From assembly GCA_024362935.1 (NCBI GenBank), contig JANCRA010000003.1:8670001-8734000 (forward strand): a DNA stretch of 64,000 bases, in the 5' to 3' direction. This DNA is from Setophaga petechia. Taxonomy: Eukaryota > Chordata > Aves > Passeriformes > Parulidae. Below, piece by piece: positions 15,191 through 28,940 of this stretch. Each line of letters opens with the position of its first letter. The stretch's first letter is position 1. The notes beneath the pieces are model-generated. The model had not been told where the DNA came from. It saw nothing but the letters and a program-made list of their open reading frames with translations, and did no database searches. Both the position numbers and the translations under genes were made by a program.

Positions 15191-15731
15191 TCACAATGAT
15201 GCTGAAGTGTGATGAGTTTAGGGTCAGCCCTTCCAGCCCAGCTGGAACAGCCAGGAGGGAGAGTCATTAACTCCTGGGGTCCTCTCTTGCCCAATGCACC
15301 AGTTCTCTTTGGGAGCTGAGCAGTTCCCAAGCACTGCTCTGTATTCAATGCCTTTATATGGACAGTGACAGACTTCCAAAGACCTTCATGCCTCAAGGAG
15401 ACAAAGGCCAAATTTTTTGGAAGTGTTCTGCAGTCATAGGACTTCTGTCCTTGGGTTCACACACTTGAGTGTGTTGATTCGGTGGCAGATGACAGCTTTT
15501 CTTTCACATCATGTACTCTTTCAGGGACCAAGTTCTGTGCCAGAAGTGAAAATAAAGGTGTGCTGAGGGCTTACAACAAAAAATCTAAGCTAGAGGAATC
15601 CAAAGAATATTTCACAGAAGTCAAGGAGTCAGCTGAAAGCCAGCTGGCTGCAGGCTGAGTCTGGCTAAGGAAAAGTGACAGAGGCCAGTTGTTTGAAAGA
15701 GGAGGTAGTGGGGGGACAGAGCAAAGTGAAG

Positions 15732-16109
15732 TGTCACAGACGTGTTTTATGAAAAATCCTTTCTTTAGGATTTTTTCTCCTGATAAGCTGAGAGGCCTCA
15801 GGAACACAATGTAAACAATGATTATCTGCTGCTGTGGAATGCAACAGGTTCATCTTTGATTAGTCCATGTTGGTTGTTTCTAATTAATGGCCAATCACAG
15901 TCAGCTGGGTCTGACTCTGAGAGGAGCTTTTGTCATCATTCCATTCTTTTTCCTTTCCTTGCTAGCCTTCTGATGAAATCCTTTCTTCTATTCTTTTAGT
16001 ATAGTTTTAATATAATATATATCATAAAATAATAAACCAGCCTTCTGAAACATGGAGTCAACATTCTCGTCTCTTCCCTGGTCCTGGGACCCCTGTGAAC
16101 ACCACCACA
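15732..16109 (+). mobile_element. Solo LTR of an endogenous retrovirus, sense orientation
   Basis: This 378-bp element runs from TGTCACAGAC to ACACCACCACA, giving the TG...CA ends of an LTR. An AATAAA lies near 16032, in the position of the R-region poly(A) signal. The same sequence, inverted, occurs at 34975-35366. No internal retroviral genes flank it, so it is a solo LTR. The six bases before it (GTGAAG) and after it (GCAAAG) differ at two adjacent positions. They fit a 6-bp target-site duplication whose ancestral CpG decayed differently on each side. An alternative start at 15727 would give identical GCAAAG flanks. A 6-bp duplication favours an ERVK-type (class II) element. Confidence 0.85.
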
Positions 16110-17714
16110 GCAAAGCATATAGGAAGGCTAAGAGGAGACAACAAGACAACAAGAGTTATCAACATACTCAGTTTTAATACAGAATTGTTATATTCAGACA
16201 AAGACAGAGAAATGCCTAAAATGGAGCACAAAAAGTAATTTTTCCTCTTCTGAGCATGACCATGTAACCACACGTAGATAAGCATCAGCATCTCTGAGAC
16301 AGCTCAGATCTCCTATGCAAGGCATCACTCCCCACCTATCACTCTTGAGCTCTGTTCATACAAAATGTATAAATATCAGAAACCTGACAGATTTTCCAGC
16401 AGCTGATGAGGTCAAAGAATTCTCTGTCTTTGGCAAGAGTCAAGTTTCGAGGAAGAATTCAAAAGAATGATGCAGATATCGAAGCACATATCCTAAAGGG
16501 CTCTCCTAACAAACAAAACCAGGCTCCTTTCTACTAGAACATAGGATTTGGCTCAGGTATGCTTAGGCTGATCCTCATTGAACCTGGGATCTGTTCATTT
16601 TTCTTCTCTGCATAGCATTTTGCTTTTTACTGGAGTCCTGGTTCATGAATAAATCTCTCAAGCACTACTGCAGTGCTAGGGAAAGCAGTAACATCCCATC
16701 AGTAAATTTCTATTTATTTTAGTGAACAACCATCCTTGTAGTGCCTGCATGTGCCATAGCACCATATGGCAGCTGCTTTTTTTCTTCCAATACTACTGTC
16801 ATAAATGACATTGTTTTCAATTTTTTCTTAAAGAGCAAAACACATTTTTCTTGTCCTGATCTCAACAGGCATTTGAAAAGGTAGAAGCATTACTTAGCTC
16901 CTCTGCACTCTCGTGCCATTCACTTTCCAAATATATTCAGTTAACCCTTAGTTTTCCATAGTTGGAAGTACCAGGGCAACTATATGGCTTTCAGGATCCT
17001 GCTCAGGTTAATATACAGAGTAATTTAGAGTAACTTTGAGAATGGGGCCTGTAAATATCATCAAGAAGTTCTGTTTCATGTAGTTGGGGAGCTGAAAAAT
17101 GAACACATTTTCTGTTCTGACTCTTATCCAACACTTCTTCCCAGTAGTCAGGAGGTGGCATCATCTGCAATCACTGTAGAAATAGCCAGTCATATTTCTT
17201 TCCAGTTTAAGGAGTGCCATTAAAAGTGACTTTAAAAATGAAATTTGAGAGAAGAGGGAAATTAACATCAGTGTTATGAAAAGGTTCAGGCTGGAGGGAT
17301 TTTACTCACACACACTCTTGATTCTTTAATTTGGAAATTCCTGTTCATCCTCCAAACAAGTAGTAAAATAATAAAATGGTTCTCTCATCAACTCTGCTCT
17401 GGCACCATAATTTATCCCAATGAGATTGTTGATTTGTAATCCTCTCTTGAAAGAAATGTGGTGCATTTCATTCATCCTATAAGCACAGGGTAATAACTTT
17501 CAGTTTTAAACCTGGAAAGCAAATTCTATTTTAAAATTGATTTGTCCATTGCATTTTGAAATACAGATCAGAGTTTTTATAGTGTCAATTTGACAAAAAC
17601 CTCACAGTAACAGATTTATAATGTAAAATGAGCCTTAGAGATAATCCCTGAATATTTTAATATGTTCAGCAACATTTTATTTAAGCAACATTACAACAAC
17701 AACAAAAAGAAATA

Positions 17715-17770
17715 CACATCTGTACTAGATGATCTTTGAAGTTCCTTCCAGGCATTTCTGTGACCTTCCA
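17715..17770 (+). mobile_element. Short CR1 3'-end remnant
   Basis: The + strand contains ACTAGATGATCTTTGAAGTT followed by CCTTCCAGGC. This matches the conserved GATGATCTT...GGTCCCTTCCAACC part of the CR1 3' tail. Only about 55 bases are recognisable. Confidence 0.5.
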
Positions 17771-20700
17771 GAGGTGCAGAAGTTGTTCAAGTGATATGAG
17801 AGGTGTAGCTTCTGTTCAGTGGTTTACTGATTGAATCTTGAAGATAAGCCATAATTTACACTTTTTTTGCTGCACCTGCATCACATAATCATTGAAACCC
17901 TGCTCTGAGACAAGGCACAGGGCTCTGTCTTGGCATTTCAAACTTGCAAGGTTCTGTCTCCACCTCTTCCTTCCTTTTCACAGAGCACATGAGCATATCC
18001 AGACAAAGACTGAGAAATGCTTAAACTGCTGTTCTGATGCTGCTCCACGTCTTCCAGACAATCCCTCAGCAGAGTTTAGGTGTTCTTGAAATATCTTTTC
18101 ATAGACTAGAAATGCAAATATGGTTCCAGCTTTCATTAGAAAGGAGTCAACATCAGTTCTGGTGTATACTGAAAACACTTCTGGAGGCAGCTGCAAAGGT
18201 GGATGAAGATGAATGCAAACTGCACAAGTCTCTCTGCAGGACTTTTTTTGATGATTGTGATTAGATTGAGGATTTGTAAAGACACACCAGTGGAAAAGGG
18301 AGGTATAGATTGCACTTCCATAGCAGCAGACTGATATCATAGGACTCTTTAAATAATACATTTAGAAGCTGAGTCACCTGTAGTAGGAACATTTTAGGCT
18401 GCTGCATAATTCGGGGGCTTTTGTTTCTATAAAGAATACATTAAGGTTTTCAATTCTAAGCTTCTAACAAGTCCACGGTCACCTGACAGTGACAAACAGT
18501 GACAATGACATGTTGTACAGCTTAAGTATCTCACTGTTTGACTTGTATTTTTCATTTCCATTCCTCCTGTAGTCCTCAGACACCCATCCACCCTCATGAC
18601 AAATCCCTGAATAACCTAAGACCCAAGTTATATTTTCCTACAGTGGTCTAAGCCTTGTTCAAGGGCAGCTTCTCTTCTCTCTGAGGCTGGCATGGGGTAA
18701 ACCCTGACAAGAACTTCCCAGGGAATACTGGAAAGACTCATAGGCCCATTCAAAGAAGAGCACCACAGCTCAAAGTCTCATAAGATGCCAAGCCCTAGGA
18801 CTAGACAAGTGGTGATGACCTTCAGCCACATGGAGCACTGAGATGCCTCCAGGGTGGTTCTTACAGAGCCAGGACATGCAGAGGACACGTGTCAGCCGCA
18901 GCCTTCCCCAGCTAGGCAACAATCTCCTCATGAAGTGTCAGCCAGCTTTCTGCAGGTTCTTCTGGCAGTTACTTACCAATAGAAAACAAAATTTGTATTC
19001 TTCAAGCACAGGAATTGCTGACTGAAATATTTATTACATGAGCTAGATGGATCAGATGAATGATCACAGTGGTCTTCTTGCTGGTATAGAAAACCTATTA
19101 AAAAAACAAGTTGTTGTGACTGAGTTGGCTAAATTATTTATCTGAATCTTCACACAGACAGATCTGGAGAACCTAAAATCTGCCATGGCATCTCCTGCCA
19201 GCTCTTAAACTGCATCTTTGTTAGCTATCACACAGCAATTAAGACATTGCTTAGAATCAACCTTCTGTATCTAATCTGCTGGAAAATGTGGACTTTGAAA
19301 TCCTGCCAGAGTGGTAGGAAGTGTTTCTGTACCTTCCAGTAGTGCCTAGTTATAGCACCAAAACCAGTTAGCACAGGCTGTGATGAGGTTTAAATAGTAT
19401 AACTCTTCTATTGCCTTCAATGAAAGCAGTTTTTTCCTCCTACCTATGTTGATTAAAATGTACTTCAAAAAAATTAAAATAGCTATATTAAGTTGTATTT
19501 TCCTACAGTGATTTAAGACAAATTGAGAGAGAACCAAACTGTTGTTTTGCTGATGACTTCACACATTCACTGGAGCTAGATTCTGGACCACATCAGGAGG
19601 TCTCCTTACCACAGCACGTTACAGAAGAAGATTTTAAAAAGTTTTTATTCAGAATGAACAGGATCTCCTAATCTCTTTGTACAGTTCTTATGACTTCTGA
19701 TGAAACTTGAGACTAGTGCAGAGGCATCTAACATCACTTTTTAGCTGTCAGGTTACCTGAAGTTTGGCCTCTTAGACACCCAAAATATACTCATGGTTGG
19801 GGAAAGTATTCATTCCCTTACTTTGGAGTGGCAAAATAGAAAGGATATTTGTTAAGATTCAAAGATAGAGCTAAAAATTGGGATAAAAGAACCATTTTAA
19901 CAATCAGAGATTTTATCTAAAGCCTTGACATAAATTTCTTATCACTAATGAGGATCAACACAGCTCTTCAGTGTCCATACACATTAGCACATTTCTCTCA
20001 ATAAATAAACCTCAGAAGCTGAAAAGCAAATTATATCTGCGCTCTTCAAGCATAAGATGTTTTGACAGGAAGCATTAAAAAAAGGACCAGAAAATTAGAT
20101 GTCAATTCTGAAGACAACTAGTACGTGCAGTGTACTACATTGTGCAGAGGATAAATTCAAAAAGAACAATGTGTAAATACAAGGAAAAAAAAAGCCAATA
20201 AACCAAGTCGTAAACAAAAGTCACAAACAATGAGGACGAAAATCAGACTTACTGGATTAAAAGTTTCACTGAATTTAAAATTCTGTTCCTAGAACATAAT
20301 TAAGAAACATCTTAAGGAACCAGAAGACAATCAACAGGACCAGAAGGATAAGGGCTTTTGTAGAAAGGTGCATTTGGGTCTGGCTTCTAATCTTCAGTTT
20401 TGTAGAGTCTATTCACTGTCAATTATTTCTCATTTCATCCTCCACTATGATTAAAAAGAGTCTTTTTAAAATTCTTTCCTAAGATCCAAGTCCTGAGGGT
20501 TAAACAGCGTGTTCACAACTCTGAGTCTTTTTCCTTCCTCTTCTGACAGGTTCAGGGGCCTGACATCCTGCCCAATACTTGTGTTTTCCATAAACCAGTA
20601 AAGCTGTATTCTTCACAGTGCAAGAGGGGTTGGTTAAGGCATTAAATCTCATTTTCTTCATGGCAGAGAACAGTTTACCTACCAGGCTCCCAGGGCTTTT

Positions 20701-23004
20701 TGTATTCCTTTGGCAGGAAGGAAATAGTTGTCAAATTATTTCAGTGTCCATGACTGAAGGACCATCCCCTAAAGAAGTAGAAAATAAACCCAAATTACCA
20801 AAAGAGAGGAAAAAAATTAATTTTAATACTGTGTCTTTACCAGGAAGTTTTGGGGTTTTCATTTTGTTTTGGGGTTTGAGTTTTTCTCTTTGGGGTTTTT
20901 GCTTTTCTCTGTTTCTAGAGCTGTCTCTGAAAGTAAATTAATTGGTTATAAGCAGCAATTAACTTTCAAATCAGTGGCATCTGACAGACACCACAGTTAA
21001 GAAAATAAATCAAAGGTGCCAAAATTAGAGAAGTTCATTATGGACAGTTTTAATCTCTGATGTTTTCCAGAAGAAATTTCCAAAATCCCTCTATGCAGCA
21101 CCCAGAGATTTACTAGATGCTTCTGCTGTTGGGGTACCTCAAACCTCAAGGACAACTGTGCTGGGCAAAGATCCCCCACATTGTCCCTCTGCCTCTGTGC
21201 AGTCCAAAGGTGCAGCAGCTCCCTCCTGAGTGTGCAGTACCTTTAATGTGCTTCTTGCATCAGGTTTGCAAGGAAATGCCTCATTCTGACCTAACTGGGC
21301 CATTTCATGGCATTTCAAGTCCCTGCCTTGCCACATGAGCCAGAGAACAGATGAGCACCTTTCCCTCCTCACTTGGCTGCCCTTGGTGGGAGGCAGAGCC
21401 CTTGTGCCACCCTTTGCTTTAAGGCTGAACATTTTTTTTACTACAGATTGCAACCCAACTTCCAAATTCAATGGAAACTACAGACAATGTTAAGCAATGT
21501 GTCTTAGCCAACACTTGCAAAATCCTTCTTATAAAAAACAGGAGCCTACATAAATTTCCACCTAAGATTCATAAAAGAACCAGCTGGACAGATTCCCAGC
21601 TTCCTACTCCAAACTAAATTAGAAATACATTCTAATGTGTTAAACTGATGTTAATTTTAAATAAGATTCTGAATGTAGAGATAATTCTGAACCAACTGTA
21701 GCAACATCCAAGAGGTCAGGCATAGAATAGGGCAAATAGAGGTTGTAGAAAACACAAATTCACTGTTTATGTTGTTCACCTACTGGAAAACTAAATCAGA
21801 AGAGTATAAGTAATGGAAGTCAACATATTTTTAGGAAAAATCATTAAATGAACAACAATTTCTTTGTAAAGACAATTGACTAGATATATTTGGATAGTAA
21901 GAATTGAGAAGTATCACTTCATATGATTGTGATTACTAAATAAAGACAATACAATATCAAAAGCAGTTTGCAGAAAGGTTGCAGAAGAAGTCACCTCAAA
22001 AAGTAGCAGGCACTGTGGTATTTCCATTTAAGAGTCTGTTCAGAGGGCTGGATCAGGCCAGCTCAGTGATTGGTGCAGGTCTCAGCACAAACTTGTGTTT
22101 TCAACAGTGTCCTAAAAGTAAACACAAAATGAGATTAAGAAGATTAGCAATGTTGTTGAACGTTGATAAGCAAATCAATTCAAATGACCAGTGCCTTCCC
22201 TAAGATGTTCCTATTCAGTTAAAAGATGTTTTTCACCAGACATCTAAAAGTATTAATCCTATGAGGGTGCTTTGCGCACAATAATGCAAAAAATGGAAAG
22301 AAATAAGTAAAGGGAGTGGGTTGTGCTCTGGAAAGGAGGAACTCAGGAAGGGTCCCTGACACTGAAACTCAGACTGGTTGAACAGCTCCACATGAGCACC
22401 CAGCAGCAAGCCATGACAAAAATAACAAAAGTAGTATTTGTATAACCATGACAGAAGTGGATAGAGCAGAATTATAATTTTGCCACAGTTTCAGACAAAA
22501 GAAAGTCCAGTTTGAAGACAGTGGTTGAAGTTTTGATATTTACAATTTTTATAGGGTTTGTAAAGTCATTCAAGTTTTCTGAAAATTGGAAAGACTGAGT
22601 AGTAAAGAAGCTGCCTCAGCAAGAGATTCAGGCAGATCGCATGTTTAGTGCAGTGGAGAAATAAAACTGTCTAATATAAATGTCTTCACAGAGAGAAAAT
22701 GCTAAATATCAGACAGCTTTTTAATCAGGCAAAACAAGAAGTACACTCAGGATCCAGACCTGCTCAAAGGGAGAAAGCTGTTAGCACATGAAGAGACATA
22801 GAGCTCCTGGTATCCAGGGAAATAACATATTCTTCATTTCTTGAGCTTCTCCCATCAAACAGGCCACTGCAATCAACTTACTGAAAGCCTGTCTCAGCTA
22901 GAGTCACATTAGTTGCAAAATCTCTTCATGCTGCTCTCCTCTGGGACAGTTACAGACCCAGAAAAGCAAACTTCCTTCCTATGAATTACTAGATTTATGT
23001 CTTG

Positions 23005-23110
23005 GGAGTTATGGGTTCAGTCCTTGCCTCTGCCAAACATGATTTGTGTGTCATTGAGCTAGTTACTCAAAGTAAGTTTCATTTTACCTACTTTTAGATA
23101 TCTACATGCT
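23005..23110 (+). mobile_element. Possible ancient MIR-like SINE relic
   Basis: The order GGGTTCAGTCCTTGCCTCTG, then TGTGTCATTGAGCTAGTTAC, then a TTCATTTTACCTA-type segment resembles the conserved core and tail of MIR-type SINEs (the box B-like GGGTTC, then TGTGACCTTGGGCAAGTCAC, then TCAGTTTCC). The similarity is by eye only and the copy would be very old. It could be chance. Confidence 0.3.
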
Positions 23111-26100
23111 AGATGTCTATTTTACACGTGTATGTCTGAAGCATTATTATGCTCAGCATCTTTATCAGCCAGTGGAGAGAAGCAGGCTCCATTGGAGAGC
23201 TGTTCCTCAAAAAAAAAAAAAATATACACTATGCAATGAGGAATTTCATGCTTTGAAGAAGTCTCTATGCTGATTGAATGAAGGCAGGAAGGTGGCTGGC
23301 TTAGACCCTGACATACAAATAAGGGAAGGTTTGCTTTAGCCTCTTCTCAAGAGGATATTAATATTTCTAAGCTGCTGTGAAAAGAATACCTGAGAGACTT
23401 AATATTATTAGGAAATATATGAATAGCTATAATAAATGGAATTAAGAAATCACAGTGTTCAAATTTTTGCCAGGCTCCAGGGCAAAAGAAAACTGAATCT
23501 TGGGATGTCATTGGGAAATACTTAAACTGTGAGCCAGATCTCTGAATGCCATGGAGAAATACTGAGGATATTGAATCCATGTATACTTTTCTTAATGGAA
23601 AAAATAGTTTAAAATACTTCTTTCCCAAACAAAGGGCTTTTCAATTTTGAAGGGCCAGTCTGGTTTTCAGGATGGCCAAAGTTGTGCCAGCACAGCTGAC
23701 AGGGCCATGAACTGTCATGTGGCAGCAAAGGCCTTTTAACACCCGATTTACAACTGAAGAACAAAAAAACCCAAAACAATAAAAAAAGATTGAAGATTGT
23801 GGAGTTTAGTACAACTCAGGATATTAAGGAGCCAAATGAAATTTCAGCAAAGCTCTGAAATGGCATAGGAGAGGAGTGCTGGTTCAAGACAGCTGATCTT
23901 ATGACATGGAACAAGGGCTGTGACGTTTCTCTTGATCAAAAGGCAGTCTCTCCCATCTACACAAACTCTGGGGGCAACAGCTAAAATGACCATCCTGAAT
24001 AGCAGCACAGGAAACACCCTGCAGTGAGTTTCCTATCTGCTTGTTCACGAAAATATATCCATCTTTAATTTTCCTTGGATTTGATCCCAGCAGTCAGATG
24101 GGAAGGAAGTGCTGCACTTGCCTTATAGTAAAACTCAATCAGTTAGAGCAAGCAATCCCTTCTGCAGCCTTTGCTTCTGCCAGGAGAGTTTACACTATGA
24201 GCAGAAACGGGGTCCTTGCTGTGGGCATCAAATGTGGCTCCATCCAGCAGAGCCTCCTGTGACCACAGCCTGCAGCAGACACCACTGCAGCTCTGGCACA
24301 GCTCCACCTGTCCCTCCCTGCAGGGCTCCTCAGCGATTCCAGAGCCACAATTAAATTCATACTAAAAATAACTTCAACACTAATCCCCCCAAACTGCATT
24401 AAGAGACAAAGTCATGAGTACTAGCAGGGCTGGAAGCAAAATTCTGTCATTGTTCAAGGAATTTGCATAGTAGCTGCTTTTCTATACTTCTTTTTTTTTT
24501 TAATAGTTATTTAATATAGTCATTATACTTGGTTATGGCAGTTTGAATTGGGATGCTGCCAAAAAGACACAATTTAACAGGGTCTGAGGGGCTGGATATT
24601 TGAACAGAGTATTTTATTTTAATGGATCTCCTCTGCTTTGCCTTGAAAAGAGCTTATAGGGATTTTCTCAAAATGTTCTCAAGGATCTGGGGTTGATTGG
24701 GATGGGGGGAAACACCAAACCTTAAATACTTTTACCCAACATGAGATTTTACAAAGTAAATAGCAGAGATATATTTTAATAAAAAATAAAGGAGAGACTA
24801 ATTCACACAGAAAAGACACAAGTATATTATGTTTATTCCCTGTACTACCCTTACAATTTTTCAGATAGCTGCTCACCAAATCTTCCCAATCAATATCCCA
24901 GGGGATGTTTCAATATATATTGAACAGATACAAGAGATTAGGGGAACAGAATATAAAGACATGCACACACTGGACGTGGACATATTTAGCAAGATCAAAA
25001 TCCACAGGAGGAAGAGCTCAAGATGGGGAGTGGTGAAGAGAGAGAAGCCCAAGGCATGGCAGTACTGCAGCAATAAGAGCAGGTTTGCCCCTGTGAGCAG
25101 CTCTGGGGGAGGGCAGAGCTGCTGGGCTGGCTCTGGGCTGTGCAGGGTCCAAGCAGGGCTCAGCACAGCTCCTCACTGCAAGAACAGATCCTGTGCTCTC
25201 AGGTGCAAGGGTGAACCCAGAGAGGGAAAGTCAGCCTTGCCACAGCACTGTGGTACAGCAGAGAAAAATCTTCTGAGAGAGAAATACTTTAGCTCCCAAG
25301 GGAGCATTTTGATAAACCATTCCTTTAGTCACAGGGGAAAAGGAAGGGACTTGAAGTTTTCTTCTAAACAACTCATTATTAAAAAAAAAGTGTCAAAAGG
25401 TGACAGGAAATGGGAATTTCAAAATTCCTAGAGCAGAACAAATTATTAAAGAATAAAGTACTGTAAATAATCTAGCCCTTACTATTTTTATTTGGTTGGG
25501 AAATTGTCCTTGTTTAGGTAGGCAACTCTAATTACAATTCACTTGCATATTAAAATAATCTGCAATTAATATGAATGAATATTCCAAAATTCAGAACATG
25601 ACATTTTTTCCTCCTAGGTCATTTTACTTTACTCCTAGAAATTAATGCCTCCTCCTCTTTCTAGACCATCTAAGTAATTCATTTAAGTAGTATCCAGTCT
25701 CCAGTAACTTCTTCATTTCCACAGAGGAGCCCTTGTGGCTGGAAAGGTTGAGGTCAGGCAATCAGTCCTTAGACAGCTTCAAGCTACAAGGCTGATGAAC
25801 ACATCTTGTGTGGCCTGCAGCAGAGGAACTTCTCCTTTTCTACCCATTCACACATTTTCTTTTTCTTTTTGCAAAGTTTTGCTCCTTACCACTAGCTTAG
25901 CTGAAATCTCCATTCCTTTCATTTCACTATGACCATGTAATTATTGTAAATTATTTCTCTGAGCTCCTAGAAGGAGTTAAAAATAAAATTTAAAATAAAG
26001 AATTCAGCTGTGGGCAAGGACAGACAATCCAGTCTTTTCTTGAGCCAACCCAAGAGTCATACATCTGTCACTTCCTTTTATCCCATGTGTTCATCATAAG

Positions 26101-28044
26101 AAAGGCCTGTCACATTGGAATAATGTTCTTGCCACTATCTTCTTTATGTGGAAGAACTCCAACATGACATAGATTTTTGCAGTAGGTAAAGCCTAAGGCA
26201 AAAGACTCATCAACAACATATTTTCTGTGACCTGCCCATAAAAATGAGTATTTTCAAATCCATGGTGCCATACATTTGTCTCTGAAGAATGCAGCCTTGT
26301 CTGCAACCTTGGCAGCTTGGCAACAGAAAATCACTTTAAATAAATATCTAATATTCTTTAGGATAAATATAATGAATTAGTCATTGCTCCTTGCCATAAT
26401 GTAGCAGAATTCCTGAAAGCCAGGCTTTATTAGCATTTTGAAGAGGTATAGAGACAAGGATGGGTGTCCTGGGGATTACTGCAGAGGGAAGCAAAGATGA
26501 GACAGTGGTAGATGATGAAGTGCAATCAGGATGCTACCACAGCCTCTACATCCCTACACATTCCTGCAGCTTTGTTTGTAACTTGATAAAGAATTACCTC
26601 ATAAATCTGCAAAACATTTGGCTCTTTTCCTCTATTGCTTGTAAAGATGCACATTCTTAAATAGGCTTGTGGGTTCAGTGAATCTGTAAGTGAACAGCTC
26701 CTTTGGATACTCATTTTACTGTTAAACCAAAATAAGATTGTTATGCAGAGAAGTAAAACTAAAAATTTAATGTGTATTAAATGTTGCTTTCATGCTGCAA
26801 TTATCAGCACCAAATCCTGCACCCCAAGGATCATGTAGTGAACTGGTATCAGTTGATACAATCTCATTACTCATTGAAAAGTCTTTCATTATTATTTGCT
26901 CTTCTGATCTTGTCAGTTCACTCTTTTTATTACAGTTCCTGCCCATGGGTGCAAGTGAGTGTGATAGGGGATATCCACTGCTCTTCACTGGCAGATAAAC
27001 TCACACAGAGCATCCATAAACAGGCACATCTGCCTGCACATCATCTGCCATAAAAACATGAAGATCTGCAGAGCAGAAACTAACATGCTTAAAATCAGGA
27101 ATTACTGCAGAGAGTATCCAGTAATTCCTGCAAATCTAAATCATCTTTTGCTTCTTTATGAGCCAATTGATAAAACAAGTTATGCATATGGTCTGCAGGG
27201 AAGTACTGCAAATAGAGCAGCTGTTAACTTTCAGAGTTACAGAAGGAAAAAAGGTTTTATTTCCACCACATTTCTCATTCTTGTTTTCTTTACCTTGTTA
27301 GCTATAACCCTGGCCTAGCCAGGCCCACCACCACATATGTTTCTATTTAAGACTTTGCTTACACAATAAGAGGTCCCTTGGTTTGAGCACTGCCTTGCTC
27401 AGCTGAGACCACGACACACCTGCACGGGAGGAAGAGTGCACCTAACCTTGAAATAACCCACATTTGTACCCTCTGCAACACTGAAAAGTTTCCACACCTG
27501 GTGGGAGAGATCATTGCATAATCTCCCAATCTTCCACTCCACAAAGAATGGTTGTTTTTATTAATTTCTCAGCAGAATACAAGATATGTCCTGACAGATG
27601 CTATAAAACAAATTCATCCTCACTCATCACTGAAGTGCTGTCATTGAACTATCACTGGGAATGTACAGGGCATCTGGGGGCCCTTTCTTCATGGTAGATA
27701 ACACACTCACGTCCTCCATGATTGCTGTAATTATCAGTAATAACTAGATGTTGCATCACTGACTCCAGAAGACAGGCATTCACACACACCAAGACTTCAA
27801 ACTGTTTGAGGTCTTGATGGAATGCCAGATAAAAGCATAAGTAAACTTCCATGCATCCTTGTTCTCAATTTTATTAGGACCTAGAGATGTATTAACTGTT
27901 TATTAAATCATCTCTCCATAACAATAGGAGCATTTATTTATATGCAAATATCAGCATTTCCTAATAACAGAAATTTAAACTATCAGAAATTTAAACCCAG
28001 TGATCCCAGCAGTCCAGTGAGATGTGGTAGCCATACATTACAGA

Positions 28045-28940
28045 ACTTACAGAAGGACAGAATGGCTGAGGTTCAAAGGGATATCTGGGCATCGTCTGCT
28101 TCAAACTCCCTGTTCCTACACCTACAGCAAATCACCAAGGACCATGGTCAGACAGTTTTTTACTATCTCCAGTACTGAAAACTCCACAGTTTCTCTGGGC
28201 AACCCATTTCAGTGCTCAGATACCCTCAACAGTTTGTTTTCTATGTTCAGATGGCACTGCTGAAGTTTTGTGTTTGGTGCCTCTGGTATTGTGCCCATTG
28301 CTTCTTTTCCTATCACTGGGCACCTCTGAAGAGAGCCTGGCTCTGTCCTCTTTGCACCCTCCCTTTGGATATTTGTTCATATTTGATGAGATCCCACTCA
28401 GGCTGTGTTTTCTCCAGGCTAAACAGTCCCAGCTTGCTCAGTCTTTCCTCAGAACAGAGATGCTCCAATCCCTTAATTGTAGACTCTCTCCACTAAGTCT
28501 TTATCCACTTGTACTGAGAAACGTGACCTGGACTCAGTGCTCTGGGTGTGGCCCCAGCAGTGCAGAAGGGAAGAATCACCTCCCTCAATTTGCTGGCAGC
28601 ACTGCCTAATGCAGCCCAGGGTAACCTTTGGCCCTCTTTGCAGCAAGGTAACACTCTGGTGGCTTGTGCTCAACTTGCTTTCCACCAGGACCTCCCAAAC
28701 CTTTTCTGAAAAGCTGCAGGATATGCTGGGTGGCTCCAAGCATGCATTGGTGCAAGGGGTTGTTCTTCCCAGGTGCAGGATTTCGAACCTCCCCTTGTTG
28801 AAATTCATGAAGTACTGTCAGGCCATTTCTCCAGCCTGTGAGGTCCCTGGGGAGGGCAGCACCACCCTCTGCTCTACCAGCCACTCCTCCCTGTTTGTCA
28901 TCTTCAGCTACGTAGTTTTGTCCTTCATAAGATGATTTCA
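28045..28940 (-). mobile_element. CR1 LINE 3' fragment, the longest copy in the window
   Basis: About 0.9 kb reads as reversed CR1. The 3' end of the element is near 28045 (a degraded GGACAGAATGGCTGAGG start). It is followed by the CTCCAGGCTAAACAGTCCCA segment near 28410, a CCCAGGTGCAGGATTT segment near 28770, and a CTTGTTGAAATTCATGA segment near 28795. These are well-known CR1 3' landmarks in the correct order. The copy is 5'-truncated, and the open frames over it on both strands are by-products of the repeat. Confidence 0.85.

Larger units (their letters stand above)
9911..15731. other. Non-coding DNA, inferred upstream intron of BEGAIN
   Basis: No gene recognised. The stretch holds a purine-rich simple tract at 12640-12689, a possible decayed CR1 tail near 12575-12640 and an old CR1-like remnant around 14790-15190. 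All open frames are short and overlap on both strands, as in non-coding sequence. Confidence 0.5.
16110..28044. other. Non-coding DNA, inferred upstream intron of BEGAIN
   Basis: No gene recognised. There is a weak CR1 3'-end remnant at 17715-17770, a possible ancient SINE at 23005-23110, and a 14-A run at 23208-23221. A GC-richer block around 25000-25260 lies inside the longest open frame of this region (24829-25431, 200 codons), which resembles no known protein. No convincing splice-site-bounded exon was seen on either strand. Confidence 0.5.
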
